Assembly (NCBI RefSeq): GCF_013385635.1
Contig: NZ_JACAPR010000008.1
Location: forward strand, 186,001 to 250,000
DNA: 64,000 nucleotides
Source of the DNA: Pseudomonas gingeri
Lineage (GTDB): Bacteria; Pseudomonadota; Gammaproteobacteria; Pseudomonadales; Pseudomonadaceae
Direction of reading: 5' to 3'
Positions 55,953-64,000 of this stretch are shown piece after piece. The translations under genes were made by a program, and so were the position numbers. The notes under the pieces are model-generated. The model was not told the origin of the DNA. It searched no databases and saw only the letters and a program-made list of their open reading frames with translations. Position 1 is the stretch's first letter. Each line of letters begins with the position of its first letter.

Positions 55953-56555
55953 ATGTTGAAAATCGTCCATCTGCTAACGGGCGCCGTCGCCCTGCTGCTG
56001 TCCTTTATACCCAGCCTGCGATCCGAAGCCTTGCCTTACCTGCAACAACCCGATGCGCTTTACCTGGCATTCTTCGGCTTGCTCAACCTGATCCTTGCTC
56101 CGGTCATCCCGTACTGGAACAAAGGTCCTCGTCATCAATTGCAAAACCTGGTCAGCGCCCTGCTGATCCTCGCGGTTGTCCTGCAAATCCTGGTACTGCT
56201 CGCGCCCCTGCCGATGGTCGCGGGTCAACCCGCCGTACTGCTGAGCCTGGCAGCCGCGGTGATTGCCGTGCTTCTCCATCTGCTCGTGAGTTTCTACCGA
56301 TCCTCACCCGCCGCGGCTGCGCACAACTACGACATGACCAACCGCGATACCGGCACCGTGAAGTGGTTCAACACCTCCAAGGGTTTCGGCTTTATCTCGC
56401 GGGATTCCGGTGACGATATTTTCGTGCACTTTCGCGCCATTCGTGGCGAAGGCCACCGCGTCCTGGTCGAAGGCCAGCGCGTGGAGTTCTCGGTGATGAA
56501 CCGTGACAAGGGCCTGCAGGCTGAAGATGTGATCGCAGCCTCGCCGCGTCGCTGA
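55953..56555 (+). CDS. Membrane-anchored cold-shock-domain protein
   Basis: 200 residues from ATG 55953. Residues 1-116 hold four hydrophobic segments (about 4-20, 34-54, 64-86 and 93-115), and residues 132-195 are a complete cold-shock domain with RNP1 KGFGFI (143-148) and RNP2 IFVHF (156-160). The RNA-binding domain would be on the cytoplasmic side. The same fusion sits beside dps in other pseudomonads to my knowledge. A strong terminator follows. Confidence 0.88.
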   Translation: MLKIVHLLTGAVALLLSFIPSLRSEALPYLQQPDALYLAFFGLLNLILAPVIPYWNKGPRHQLQNLVSALLILAVVLQILVLLAPLPMVAGQPAVLLSLAAAVIAVLLHLLVSFYRSSPAAAAHNYDMTNRDTGTVKWFNTSKGFGFISRDSGDDIFVHFRAIRGEGHRVLVEGQRVEFSVMNRDKGLQAEDVIAASPRR

Positions 56556-56565
56556 TTCGTGCCCG

Positions 56566-56608
56566 AAAAAAACCGCGACGCCGTTTAACGGCTCGCGGTT
56601 TTTTTTCG
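56566..56608. terminator. Bidirectional terminator between csp-like gene and slyX
   Basis: AAAAACCGCGACGCCGTT and AACGGCTCGCGGTTTTT pair over about 16 bp with one mismatch, flanked by A- and T-runs. It can end both convergent transcripts. Confidence 0.9.
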
Positions 56609-56628
56609 CCTGCTGGCTGCACGCCACC

Positions 56629-56835
56629 TTAATAGTGTGGCGGCGGCGCTTCCTCTTCGGACGACTCGAACTGCCCCATCATTTCCTCATGACGCTTGAG
56701 CAGGGCTGCCATCTGCAACTGCAGACGCGCCACCACCCGTTGCTGCGCCACCAACACATCGTTCAGCGACTGGATAGTGTCGTCCTGAAAGGCCAGGCGG
56801 GTTTCCAGCTCGGTCACGCGGTCTTCAAGACTCAT
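56629..56835 (-). CDS. slyX: SlyX family protein
   Basis: 68 residues, the SlyX length. It is a heptad-repeat coiled coil ([52 protein letters not shown]) with the conserved C-terminal EEAPPPHY. Function is unknown. ATG 56835 overlaps the stop of the HIT gene by four bases, implying coupled translation. Confidence 0.92.
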   Translation of the reverse strand: MSLEDRVTELETRLAFQDDTIQSLNDVLVAQQRVVARLQLQMAALLKRHEEMMGQFESSEEEAPPPHY

Positions 56836-57263
56836 GATTGCGCCTGCACATAGGAGAAACCTTCGGCCAGAGCCGTGCGCAACTGTTCGCGAATCACCGT
56901 GACTTGCGCATCGGTATAGGGCTTTGCCGGGTGCTTGCCCCAGACCGGAGCAGGCCACGCAACATCATTCTTCCGACGAACGATGACATGCATATGAAGT
57001 TGGCTGACCACATTCCCCAGCGCCGCGACATTCAACTTGTCCGCGTCGAAAGTGTGCTTGAGCACCTGCGCCAACCCGGTGGTTTCACGCCACAACTGTT
57101 CCTGGTCAGCCGCTTCCAGTTGAAACAGCTCACTGATATCCGCACGCCTGGGCACAAGAATGAACCAGGGGTAATTCGAATCATTGGATAACAGCAGGCG
57201 ACACAACAGAAAGTCGCCCATCGGCAAGGTGTCTTGTTGAAGACGCGAATCGAGAACGAACAC
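56832..57263 (-). CDS. HIT domain protein
   Basis: 143 residues from GTG 57263, with AGGAGT upstream. The fold is of the histidine-triad type ([26 protein letters not shown].., [17 protein letters not shown]), but only two of the three triad histidines are present (His-Met-His-Val-Ile). The nucleotide hydrolase activity may thus differ from Hint. It is the first gene of the HIT-slyX pair, as in P. aeruginosa beside oprD. Confidence 0.87.
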   Translation of the reverse strand: MFVLDSRLQQDTLPMGDFLLCRLLLSNDSNYPWFILVPRRADISELFQLEAADQEQLWRETTGLAQVLKHTFDADKLNVAALGNVVSQLHMHVIVRRKNDVAWPAPVWGKHPAKPYTDAQVTVIREQLRTALAEGFSYVQAQS

Positions 57264-58247
57264 CGTAAACACTCCTGCTTGACTGATTTTCCCGCCAAGG
57301 CGATGGCTCGACAGCCTCTTCGCCCGACAACAGCCCCTGAGGATACCCGCCTTCGGCCTCCAGTTCACGGCAAGGTGGCTGGAGAGCGGCAAACAGACGC
57401 GCCTCCCCATGACCGCGCCAAAATGAAACACCCGAAAACAATACGCACCATTTCGGGCACAAACGCACCTTTGTCATTCAGAAAGGCGCAGAAAATCCGT
57501 CCTTATAATCAAAACGTCATGTTTTCCTGAAAACCTTCCCTGACCTGCAATGCTGACTCAACCTGACCTGCCGGCCAGAAAGCACGACCGGAACCAACGG
57601 ACTGTACGAACGGAAACAGCCTACAGGCACTTTTGCACCAAAACCGCACAGAGCGACTACTATCGGTGCATGTTTTACCCGCTGATTACCCAGCCCGCAG
57701 TGTGGACCGGTAACGTTTTCAGCTTTCTGCACGTAATCAATGGATTAGCAGCACAAGGAAAAGTAATACGTCAAGCACCATGAAAAACCGGCTTCACCCC
57801 AGCTTTCATGAGGGTTTCAGCGCGCCGAGGCGGTCAGGAAAATATTTTCTGGTTTTTTTTGAACTTTGTGCATGCTTGTTGCATTACTCCTCACATAGTC
57901 GCTACAGAGGGCCTGATCGGAAGCTGAAGCCCCCGCGACACGGTAACAACGCTATACGGTGCGACCATGGACAGTTAAATGCTTGAACATGGGGCTTTCT
58001 TATCTATGCTCAGGCGTTCGACAACAGCGCTGAAGTTGTACAGCCGATACGAAAGGCTGTGAATTTGCGACATGGACCGAGCTTTTTGCGACATGCTCGT
58101 AAAGAAGCCGCAAGGATAGGTGAGCAAGTATCGCCAACATTGTCAGCGTGATATAAGTTTGCGCCGACACAAAAAGAAAGAGCCGCCCAGACAAAAATAC
58201 AGGTGGGACGGCAGTACTCTTCCTAAAAACCAAAGGAGCAAATCACG
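57264..58247. other. Long HIT/oprD intergenic region
   Basis: Nearly 1 kb without a gene. The minus side carries the HIT promoter. The plus side carries the oprD control region: a tandem TTTGCGACATG element (58064-58095), a TATAAG (58152-58157) as a possible -10 and A-rich leader tracts (ACAAAAAGAAAG near 58169, ACAAAAATAC near 58191, TAAAAACCAAAGG near 58223) that could bind Hfq/Crc. AT content is locally high (57830-57870). Confidence 0.5.
58064..58095. promoter_or_regulatory. Tandem ArgR-type operator upstream of oprD
   Basis: TTTGCGACATG occurs at 58064-58074 and 58085-58095, exactly 21 bp apart. Read on the minus strand each contains TGTCGC, the core of Pseudomonas ArgR half-sites (TGTCGC-N8-AA-N5, 21 bp unit). 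The AA positions are only partly kept. In P. aeruginosa ArgR activates oprD with arginine. Confidence 0.6.
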
Positions 58248-59612
58248 ATGCGCGTGATGAAGTGGAGCATGATCGCCCTGGCTGTTTCCGCAGCAGGCAC
58301 TCAATTGGCAATGGCTGAACCTTTCGTTACCGACCAGGCTGATGCCAAGGGTTTTGTTGAAGGTGCTTCGGCTGGCGTGGTTCTGAAGAACTATTACTTC
58401 AACCGTGACAAGAAAGCCGGTGCAGAAGACTCGATCGACTGGACCCAAGGCATTCTGGGCAAATTCAGCTCGGGCTACACCCAGGGCCAGGTTGGTGTAA
58501 AGGTTGAAGGTTTCGGCGACGCCGGCTTCAAGCTGGACGGTACCGACGATCAGGCCGGTTCCCAGAACCTGAGCCGCAAAGCCAACGGCGAGAACAACAA
58601 CAGCTTCGGCAAAGCCGGTGCAGCAGTTGCTGTTCGCTTCTCCAAAACCGAACTGAAATTCGGCGACCAGCAGCCTAGCACTGCTCCTGTCTTTGCCTTG
58701 GGCGGCAGCCGTCTGTTCCAACAGACCGCTCGTGGTTTCCAACTGCAGAGCAGTGAAGTCAAAGATCTGGATCTGGAAGCAGGCCACTTCTACGCTGGCA
58801 GCAGCCAGGACCAGACTGCAATGGATCAGCAACTGCGCGCCACTTATGCTGGCAGCGTTGGTGCAGGTAAAGCCAATGCGGGCGCTGCGCTCGATGTCAA
58901 AAGCGCAGACTACCTGGGTGGCAAATACGCCATCAACGAGAACCTGACCGCGTCCCTGTATGGCGCCAAACTCAAGGATCTCTGGAACCAGTACTACGCC
59001 AACGTCAACTACACCCTGCCATTGGCTGACAAGCAGTCGTTGAACTTCGACTTCAACATCTATCGCACAACCGATACCGGTTCTGCGCTGGCGGGTGACA
59101 TCGACAACACTGCGTTCTCGTTCGCGACTGCCTACTCCTTCCTGAATGCACACACCGTTACCGTGGCATTCCAGAAAGTACGTGGCGACACTCCATTCGA
59201 CTACGTCGGTGTGGGTGACCGCAGCAACCGTGGTGGCGACTCGATCTTCCTTGCCAACTCCATCCAGTACTCCGACTTCAACGGTCCGGGTGAGAAATCC
59301 TGGCAAGTGCGTTACGACCTGAAAATGGCCGAGTACGGCATCCCAGGCCTGAGCTTCATGGCTCGTAACATCCACGGTACCGGTATCGACGGCACTCATG
59401 CCGACATTAACGGTTCTTATGTTGGTGCGTACGGCAAAGATGGCCGTCACTTCGAAACCAACGTGGAAGCCAAGTACGTCGTTCAGGCCGGTCCTCTCAA
59501 AGACCTGTCGTTCCGTGCACGTCAAGCCTGGCACCGCGCCAATGCCGACGAAGGCGAAGGCAACATCAACGAGTTCCGCCTGATCACCGAATACCCGATC
59601 AACATCTTGTAA
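58248..59612 (+). CDS. oprD: OprD family outer membrane porin
   Basis: 454 residues with a signal peptide (cleavage near 23, QLAMA/EPF). The mature part is an 18-stranded barrel typical of OprD: YYFNRD, DWTQGILGKFSSGYTQG, PVFALGGSRLFQQTARGFQLQSSE, QPFDY-like TPFDYVGVG, GGDSIFLANSIQYSDFNGPGEKSWQ and C-terminal EFRLITEYPINIL ending in a hydrophobic residue for assembly. OprD takes up basic amino acids and carbapenems. Locus order (HIT-slyX-csp-dps) equals that of P. aeruginosa oprD, supporting orthology. AAAGGAG precedes the ATG; codon use is strongly biased, suggesting high expression. Confidence 0.9.
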   Translation: MRVMKWSMIALAVSAAGTQLAMAEPFVTDQADAKGFVEGASAGVVLKNYYFNRDKKAGAEDSIDWTQGILGKFSSGYTQGQVGVKVEGFGDAGFKLDGTDDQAGSQNLSRKANGENNNSFGKAGAAVAVRFSKTELKFGDQQPSTAPVFALGGSRLFQQTARGFQLQSSEVKDLDLEAGHFYAGSSQDQTAMDQQLRATYAGSVGAGKANAGAALDVKSADYLGGKYAINENLTASLYGAKLKDLWNQYYANVNYTLPLADKQSLNFDFNIYRTTDTGSALAGDIDNTAFSFATAYSFLNAHTVTVAFQKVRGDTPFDYVGVGDRSNRGGDSIFLANSIQYSDFNGPGEKSWQVRYDLKMAEYGIPGLSFMARNIHGTGIDGTHADINGSYVGAYGKDGRHFETNVEAKYVVQAGPLKDLSFRARQAWHRANADEGEGNINEFRLITEYPINIL

Positions 59613-59643
59613 TCGCGTGATACTCGCAATACTCGCTTGAAGA

Positions 59644-59672
59644 AAGGCCCATCCTGGTGATGGGCCTTTTTT
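59644..59672 (+). terminator. Terminator of oprD
   Basis: AAGGCCCATC-CTGG-TGATGGGCCTTTTTT: about a 10-bp stem followed by a T-run, 32 bases after the oprD stop. Confidence 0.92.
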
Positions 59673-59768
59673 ATTGCCCCGGTTTTAGTAACGCGAGAAC
59701 TTTGATAGCAAACTAATAAGTAGCCAGCATCCAATTTACCAACAACTATCCCACTGATCGACGGCCAC

Positions 59769-59796
59769 AAAAAAGGGGCCATCAATCGGCCCCTTG
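59769..59796 (-). terminator. Terminator of the mscS-like gene
   Basis: AAGGGGCC-ATCAATC-GGCCCCTT forms an 8-bp stem; on the minus strand it runs into TTTTTTGTGG. It lies about 50 bases beyond the channel gene stop. Confidence 0.88.
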
Positions 59797-59845
59797 GTTT
59801 GCCACTGAATACCTGACCACTGCGCCAGGTAACAATGCACTTGTC

Positions 59846-60688
59846 TTACTTTGCCGCGGTTTCCTGCATCACCCGGATAACGCGCTGCGGAAACGGAATA
59901 TCGATCCCCGCGTCCTTGAGACGATCCCGCGCATGTTCGTTGAACATGAACATCAGGTCCCAGTAATCGGCAGTCTTCACCCATACTCGCAGGGAAACGG
60001 TGATAGAACTGTCGCCCAGCGCCGAAATCACCGCCGCAGGGGCCGGATCAGCCAGCACGCGCTCATCCTTGGCCAGATCCAGCAATACCTGGCGAGCCTT
60101 CTGCAGGTCAGCCTCGTAATCGACACCGACATCGAACACCACCTTGCGGGTGGCCTGGCGGTTGGCGTTGGTGATGATGCCGTTCGACAGGTTGCCGTTG
60201 GGCACGATCACCGTCTGGTTGTCACCCGTGCGCAGGATGGTGTGGAAAATCTGGATGCTGTCGACTGTCCCGGTAATGCCTTGCGCGGTGATCGTGTCAC
60301 CGATGCGGAACGGCCGGAACATCAGGATCAGCACGCCACCGGCAAAGTTCGCCAGGCTGCCCTGCAATGCCAGGCCAATGGCCAGTCCCGCGGCACCGAT
60401 AGCCGCGACAAATGACGTGGTTGCCACGCCGATCATCGAGGCCACACTGATGCTGAGCAGGATCTTCAGGGCAATATTCGCCAGGCTGCTGATAAAGCCT
60501 TGCAGCGCCAGGTCGGCGTTGCGCAATGCCAGCAACTTGCCGATCTTGCCCGTCAGCTTGTTGATCAGCCACCAGCCCACGGCCAGGGTAACCACCGCCA
60601 GCAGCACACGGCTGCCATATTCCATGATCATCGGAATCCAGGCCTCGGAGGCCTTGATGAGATGATCCACTTCCGCATTCAGATCCAT
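59846..60688 (-). CDS. Small-conductance mechanosensitive channel MscS
   Basis: 280 residues, near the 286 of E. coli MscS. Three N-terminal membrane helices (about 18-45, 62-88 and 92-125); the pore helix TM3 carries the Ala/Gly ridge AAIGAAGLAIGLALQGSLANFAGGVLIL, followed by FRIGDTITAQGITGTVDSIQIFHTILRTGDNQTVIVPNG, the beta domain that opens the cytoplasmic vestibule. It releases solutes during hypo-osmotic shock. Confidence 0.94.
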   Translation of the reverse strand: MDLNAEVDHLIKASEAWIPMIMEYGSRVLLAVVTLAVGWWLINKLTGKIGKLLALRNADLALQGFISSLANIALKILLSISVASMIGVATTSFVAAIGAAGLAIGLALQGSLANFAGGVLILMFRPFRIGDTITAQGITGTVDSIQIFHTILRTGDNQTVIVPNGNLSNGIITNANRQATRKVVFDVGVDYEADLQKARQVLLDLAKDERVLADPAPAAVISALGDSSITVSLRVWVKTADYWDLMFMFNEHARDRLKDAGIDIPFPQRVIRVMQETAAK

Positions 60689-60809
60689 TGTTCTCTCCTG
60701 TTACCGTACGATCGCCCGGCGAAACGATTGCGCCTTGAACACCCAACCGTTTCGCCGTGCCTGGGCCCTCCGACGCCGATAACTTCCAGAGGTTCCCTGA
60801 CAGGCTGGA

Positions 60810-61295
60810 TCAGTCGCGGAAGTTGTTGAATTGCAGCGGCAGGTCGAATTCCTTGGCACGCAGGTTGGCAATGGCTTCCTGCAGGTCGTCACGCTTCTTG
60901 CCGGTCACCCGTACCTGTTCGCCCTGGATCGCCGCCTGTACTTTCAGCTTGGCGTCCTTGATATGGGCGACGATCTTCTTCGCCATTTCCTTGTCGATGC
61001 CTTCCTTCAAGGTCGCTTCCTGCTTCATCAGCTTGCCGGATGCATAGGCGTCCTTGACCTCAAGGCACTTCACGTCGATCTTGCGCTTGGCCAGGGCCAG
61101 CTTCAGGATCTCGATCATCGCCTCCAGCTGGAACTCGGCCTCGGCGGTCAGGTTGACGGCCAGGTCCTTTTCCTTGAATTCGAAGCTGCCCTTGCCCTTC
61201 AGGTCATAGCGACGATCCAGCTCCTTGACGGCGTTCTCGACGGCGTTGGTGACTTCGTGTTTGTCCAGTTCGGATACCACGTCGAACGACGGCAT
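60810..61295 (-). CDS. yajQ: YajQ cyclic-di-GMP-binding protein
   Basis: 161 residues of the YajQ (DUF520) family: [39 protein letters not shown] at the N-terminus, [34 protein letters not shown] and the terminal PLQFNNFRD. Family members bind RNA or cyclic di-GMP and modulate gene expression and phage RNA polymerase; the effect here is unknown. It is divergent from a degenerate GGDEF gene. Confidence 0.95.
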   Translation of the reverse strand: MPSFDVVSELDKHEVTNAVENAVKELDRRYDLKGKGSFEFKEKDLAVNLTAEAEFQLEAMIEILKLALAKRKIDVKCLEVKDAYASGKLMKQEATLKEGIDKEMAKKIVAHIKDAKLKVQAAIQGEQVRVTGKKRDDLQEAIANLRAKEFDLPLQFNNFRD

Positions 61296-61413
61296 GTCAT
61301 TTCTCCAAAATAAGGTCGGCGCAGCTCGATACCGATGGAGCGCGCCTGGTTTGACGGTTAAAATCCGCGAGCATTATAACGGTTCTTCCCACTCATTCAC
61401 TTGCGAGCCACCC

Positions 61414-63284
<1,871 letters not shown>

Positions 63285-63310
63285 GCAATCCGTGAACGGA
63301 TGCGGCGGTT

Positions 63311-64000
63311 TTACCGGCTGATTTCCATCAACATCCGGGTCAGCAGATAGAAACGCGGCACCACGCTCTCGACCTCGGCATATTCATCCTCGGTGTGAAT
63401 ACCACCGCCGACGATGCCGAAACCATCCAGTGTCGCCGTCCCCACCGCAGCCGACAGGCTGGCATCAGCCGCACCACCACTACCTTCCAGGGTCAGCTTG
63501 CGGCCGATTTCGCCGTAGATCGCCTGCGCCTTGGCCGCCAGGGCATCCTGGGCCGGCGTTGGCGGCATCGGCGGCAAGCCACGGAGCAGGCTGGTCTTGA
63601 CCTCGGTGTCGGCAATCAACTTGCTGGTCGAGACCTTGGCCAGGTCGCGCTCTACCCGGTCGAACTCCTCCGGCACCAGCACCCGGACATCGGCCTTGGC
63701 AACGGCTGAATCCGGGATCACATTGACCCGGTCACCGGCCTTGAGCACCGTGAAGTTGACCGTGGTCTGCTTCTCCGGATCCCCCAGCTTGCCCAACTGG
63801 AGAATCTGGTGCGCGGCTTCCATCGCGGCATTGCGGCCGCTGTCCGGGGCCACGCCGGCATGGGCCGACTTGCCCTTGACCTCCACCACCGCCGTGCCAC
63901 TGCCCTTGCGCCAGATCACCAGGCCGTCGGCCGGGCGACCGGGCTCCAGGTTCAACGTCACATCGTGCTCCCTGGCTACCCGCTGAATCAGTTCGGTGGT
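63311..64000 (-). CDS. M20 family metallopeptidase, glutamate carboxypeptidase-like (partial)
   Basis: The last 229 residues of an M20 peptidase; the start lies beyond the right edge. The dimerisation (lid) domain shows VVEVKGKSAHAGVAPDSGRNAAMEAAHQI, with its His that completes the partner's active site, then NFTVLKAGDRVNVIPDSAVAKADVRVL, and the catalytic domain end SGGAADASLSAAVGTATLDGFGIVGGGIHTEDEYAEV with the last zinc His. This matches carboxypeptidase G2-type enzymes that remove C-terminal glutamate. It converges on panE. Confidence 0.9.
   Translation of the reverse strand, partial: TTELIQRVAREHDVTLNLEPGRPADGLVIWRKGSGTAVVEVKGKSAHAGVAPDSGRNAAMEAAHQILQLGKLGDPEKQTTVNFTVLKAGDRVNVIPDSAVAKADVRVLVPEEFDRVERDLAKVSTSKLIADTEVKTSLLRGLPPMPPTPAQDALAAKAQAIYGEIGRKLTLEGSGGAADASLSAAVGTATLDGFGIVGGGIHTEDEYAEVESVVPRFYLLTRMLMEISR

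Noticed and set aside
57550..57986. Two short plus-strand frames in the HIT/oprD gap
   Set aside because: Lack ribosome sites and protein-like codon bias; region is better read as regulatory DNA.

Overview
The window looks like a chromosomal stretch of a fluorescent-group Pseudomonas (P. fluorescens/protegens/chlororaphis-like). The grounds are high GC, many genes with close Pseudomonas-type relatives, and long blocks in the P. aeruginosa order: purC-MBL-bamC-dapA/gcvR-bcp-perM-tusA-bepA-nadA, and queC-queE-cpoB-pal-tolBARQ-ybgC-ruvBAC-yebC-aspS-dps-csp-slyX-HIT-oprD. Pseudomonas REP elements (GTGGGAGCGGGCTTGCCCGCGAAG type) are also present. No prophage, insertion sequence, integrase or CRISPR array is visible.

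Layout. 0-18 kb is housekeeping and signalling: the tail of a LysR regulator, a YafJ-like amidotransferase, an S9 oligopeptidase, a cNMP-binding protein, a YajD nuclease, an MCP chemoreceptor, an HD-GYP protein with an added zinc ribbon, a TetR/GST pair, an RNA methyltransferase, an M61-like protein lacking its first zinc histidine, YcgN, a nitroreductase, a 2-hydroxyacid dehydrogenase, YcgL and RNase D. 18-29 kb is more variable and metabolic: a glutamate-polyamine ligase-type glutamine synthetase, a cyanate detoxification locus (cynR divergent from cynT-cynS), a HigB/HigA-like toxin-antitoxin pair with an odd toxin start, a MexT-like LysR regulator, a cysteine-rich SufR-type repressor divergent from a periplasmic catalase with a large inverted repeat between them, a decayed HepT-like fragment, and an MFS exporter. 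A Ser tRNA then leads into the core purC-dapA-bepA-nadA block (29-38.5 kb).

Between nadA and the Lys tRNA (38.6-41.7 kb) is a short accessory segment. It holds a type I pantothenate kinase, a two-gene cassette that looks like a peptidoglycan glycosidase effector with a lipoprotein/periplasmic immunity protein, and a vapBC module with a clear promoter and palindromic operator. From 41.8 to 58 kb the core resumes: queuosine genes, the Tol-Pal envelope complex, Holliday-junction resolution, AspRS, Dps, a membrane-anchored cold-shock-domain protein, SlyX and a HIT protein. 58-64 kb carries an OprD porin with a tandem ArgR-like operator, an MscS channel, YajQ, a protein with a degenerate GGDEF domain, a PanE-like reductase and a truncated M20 peptidase.

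Three copies of a ~110-bp multi-hairpin repeat (208, 14469, 37380) lie just downstream of genes; one has a REP embedded in it. The most interesting candidates for follow-up are the glycosidase/immunity cassette, the SufR-like/catalase regulatory unit and the HigB-like gene whose conserved N-terminus has no normal start codon. All functions are read from sequence and recalled family knowledge; no database search was run.
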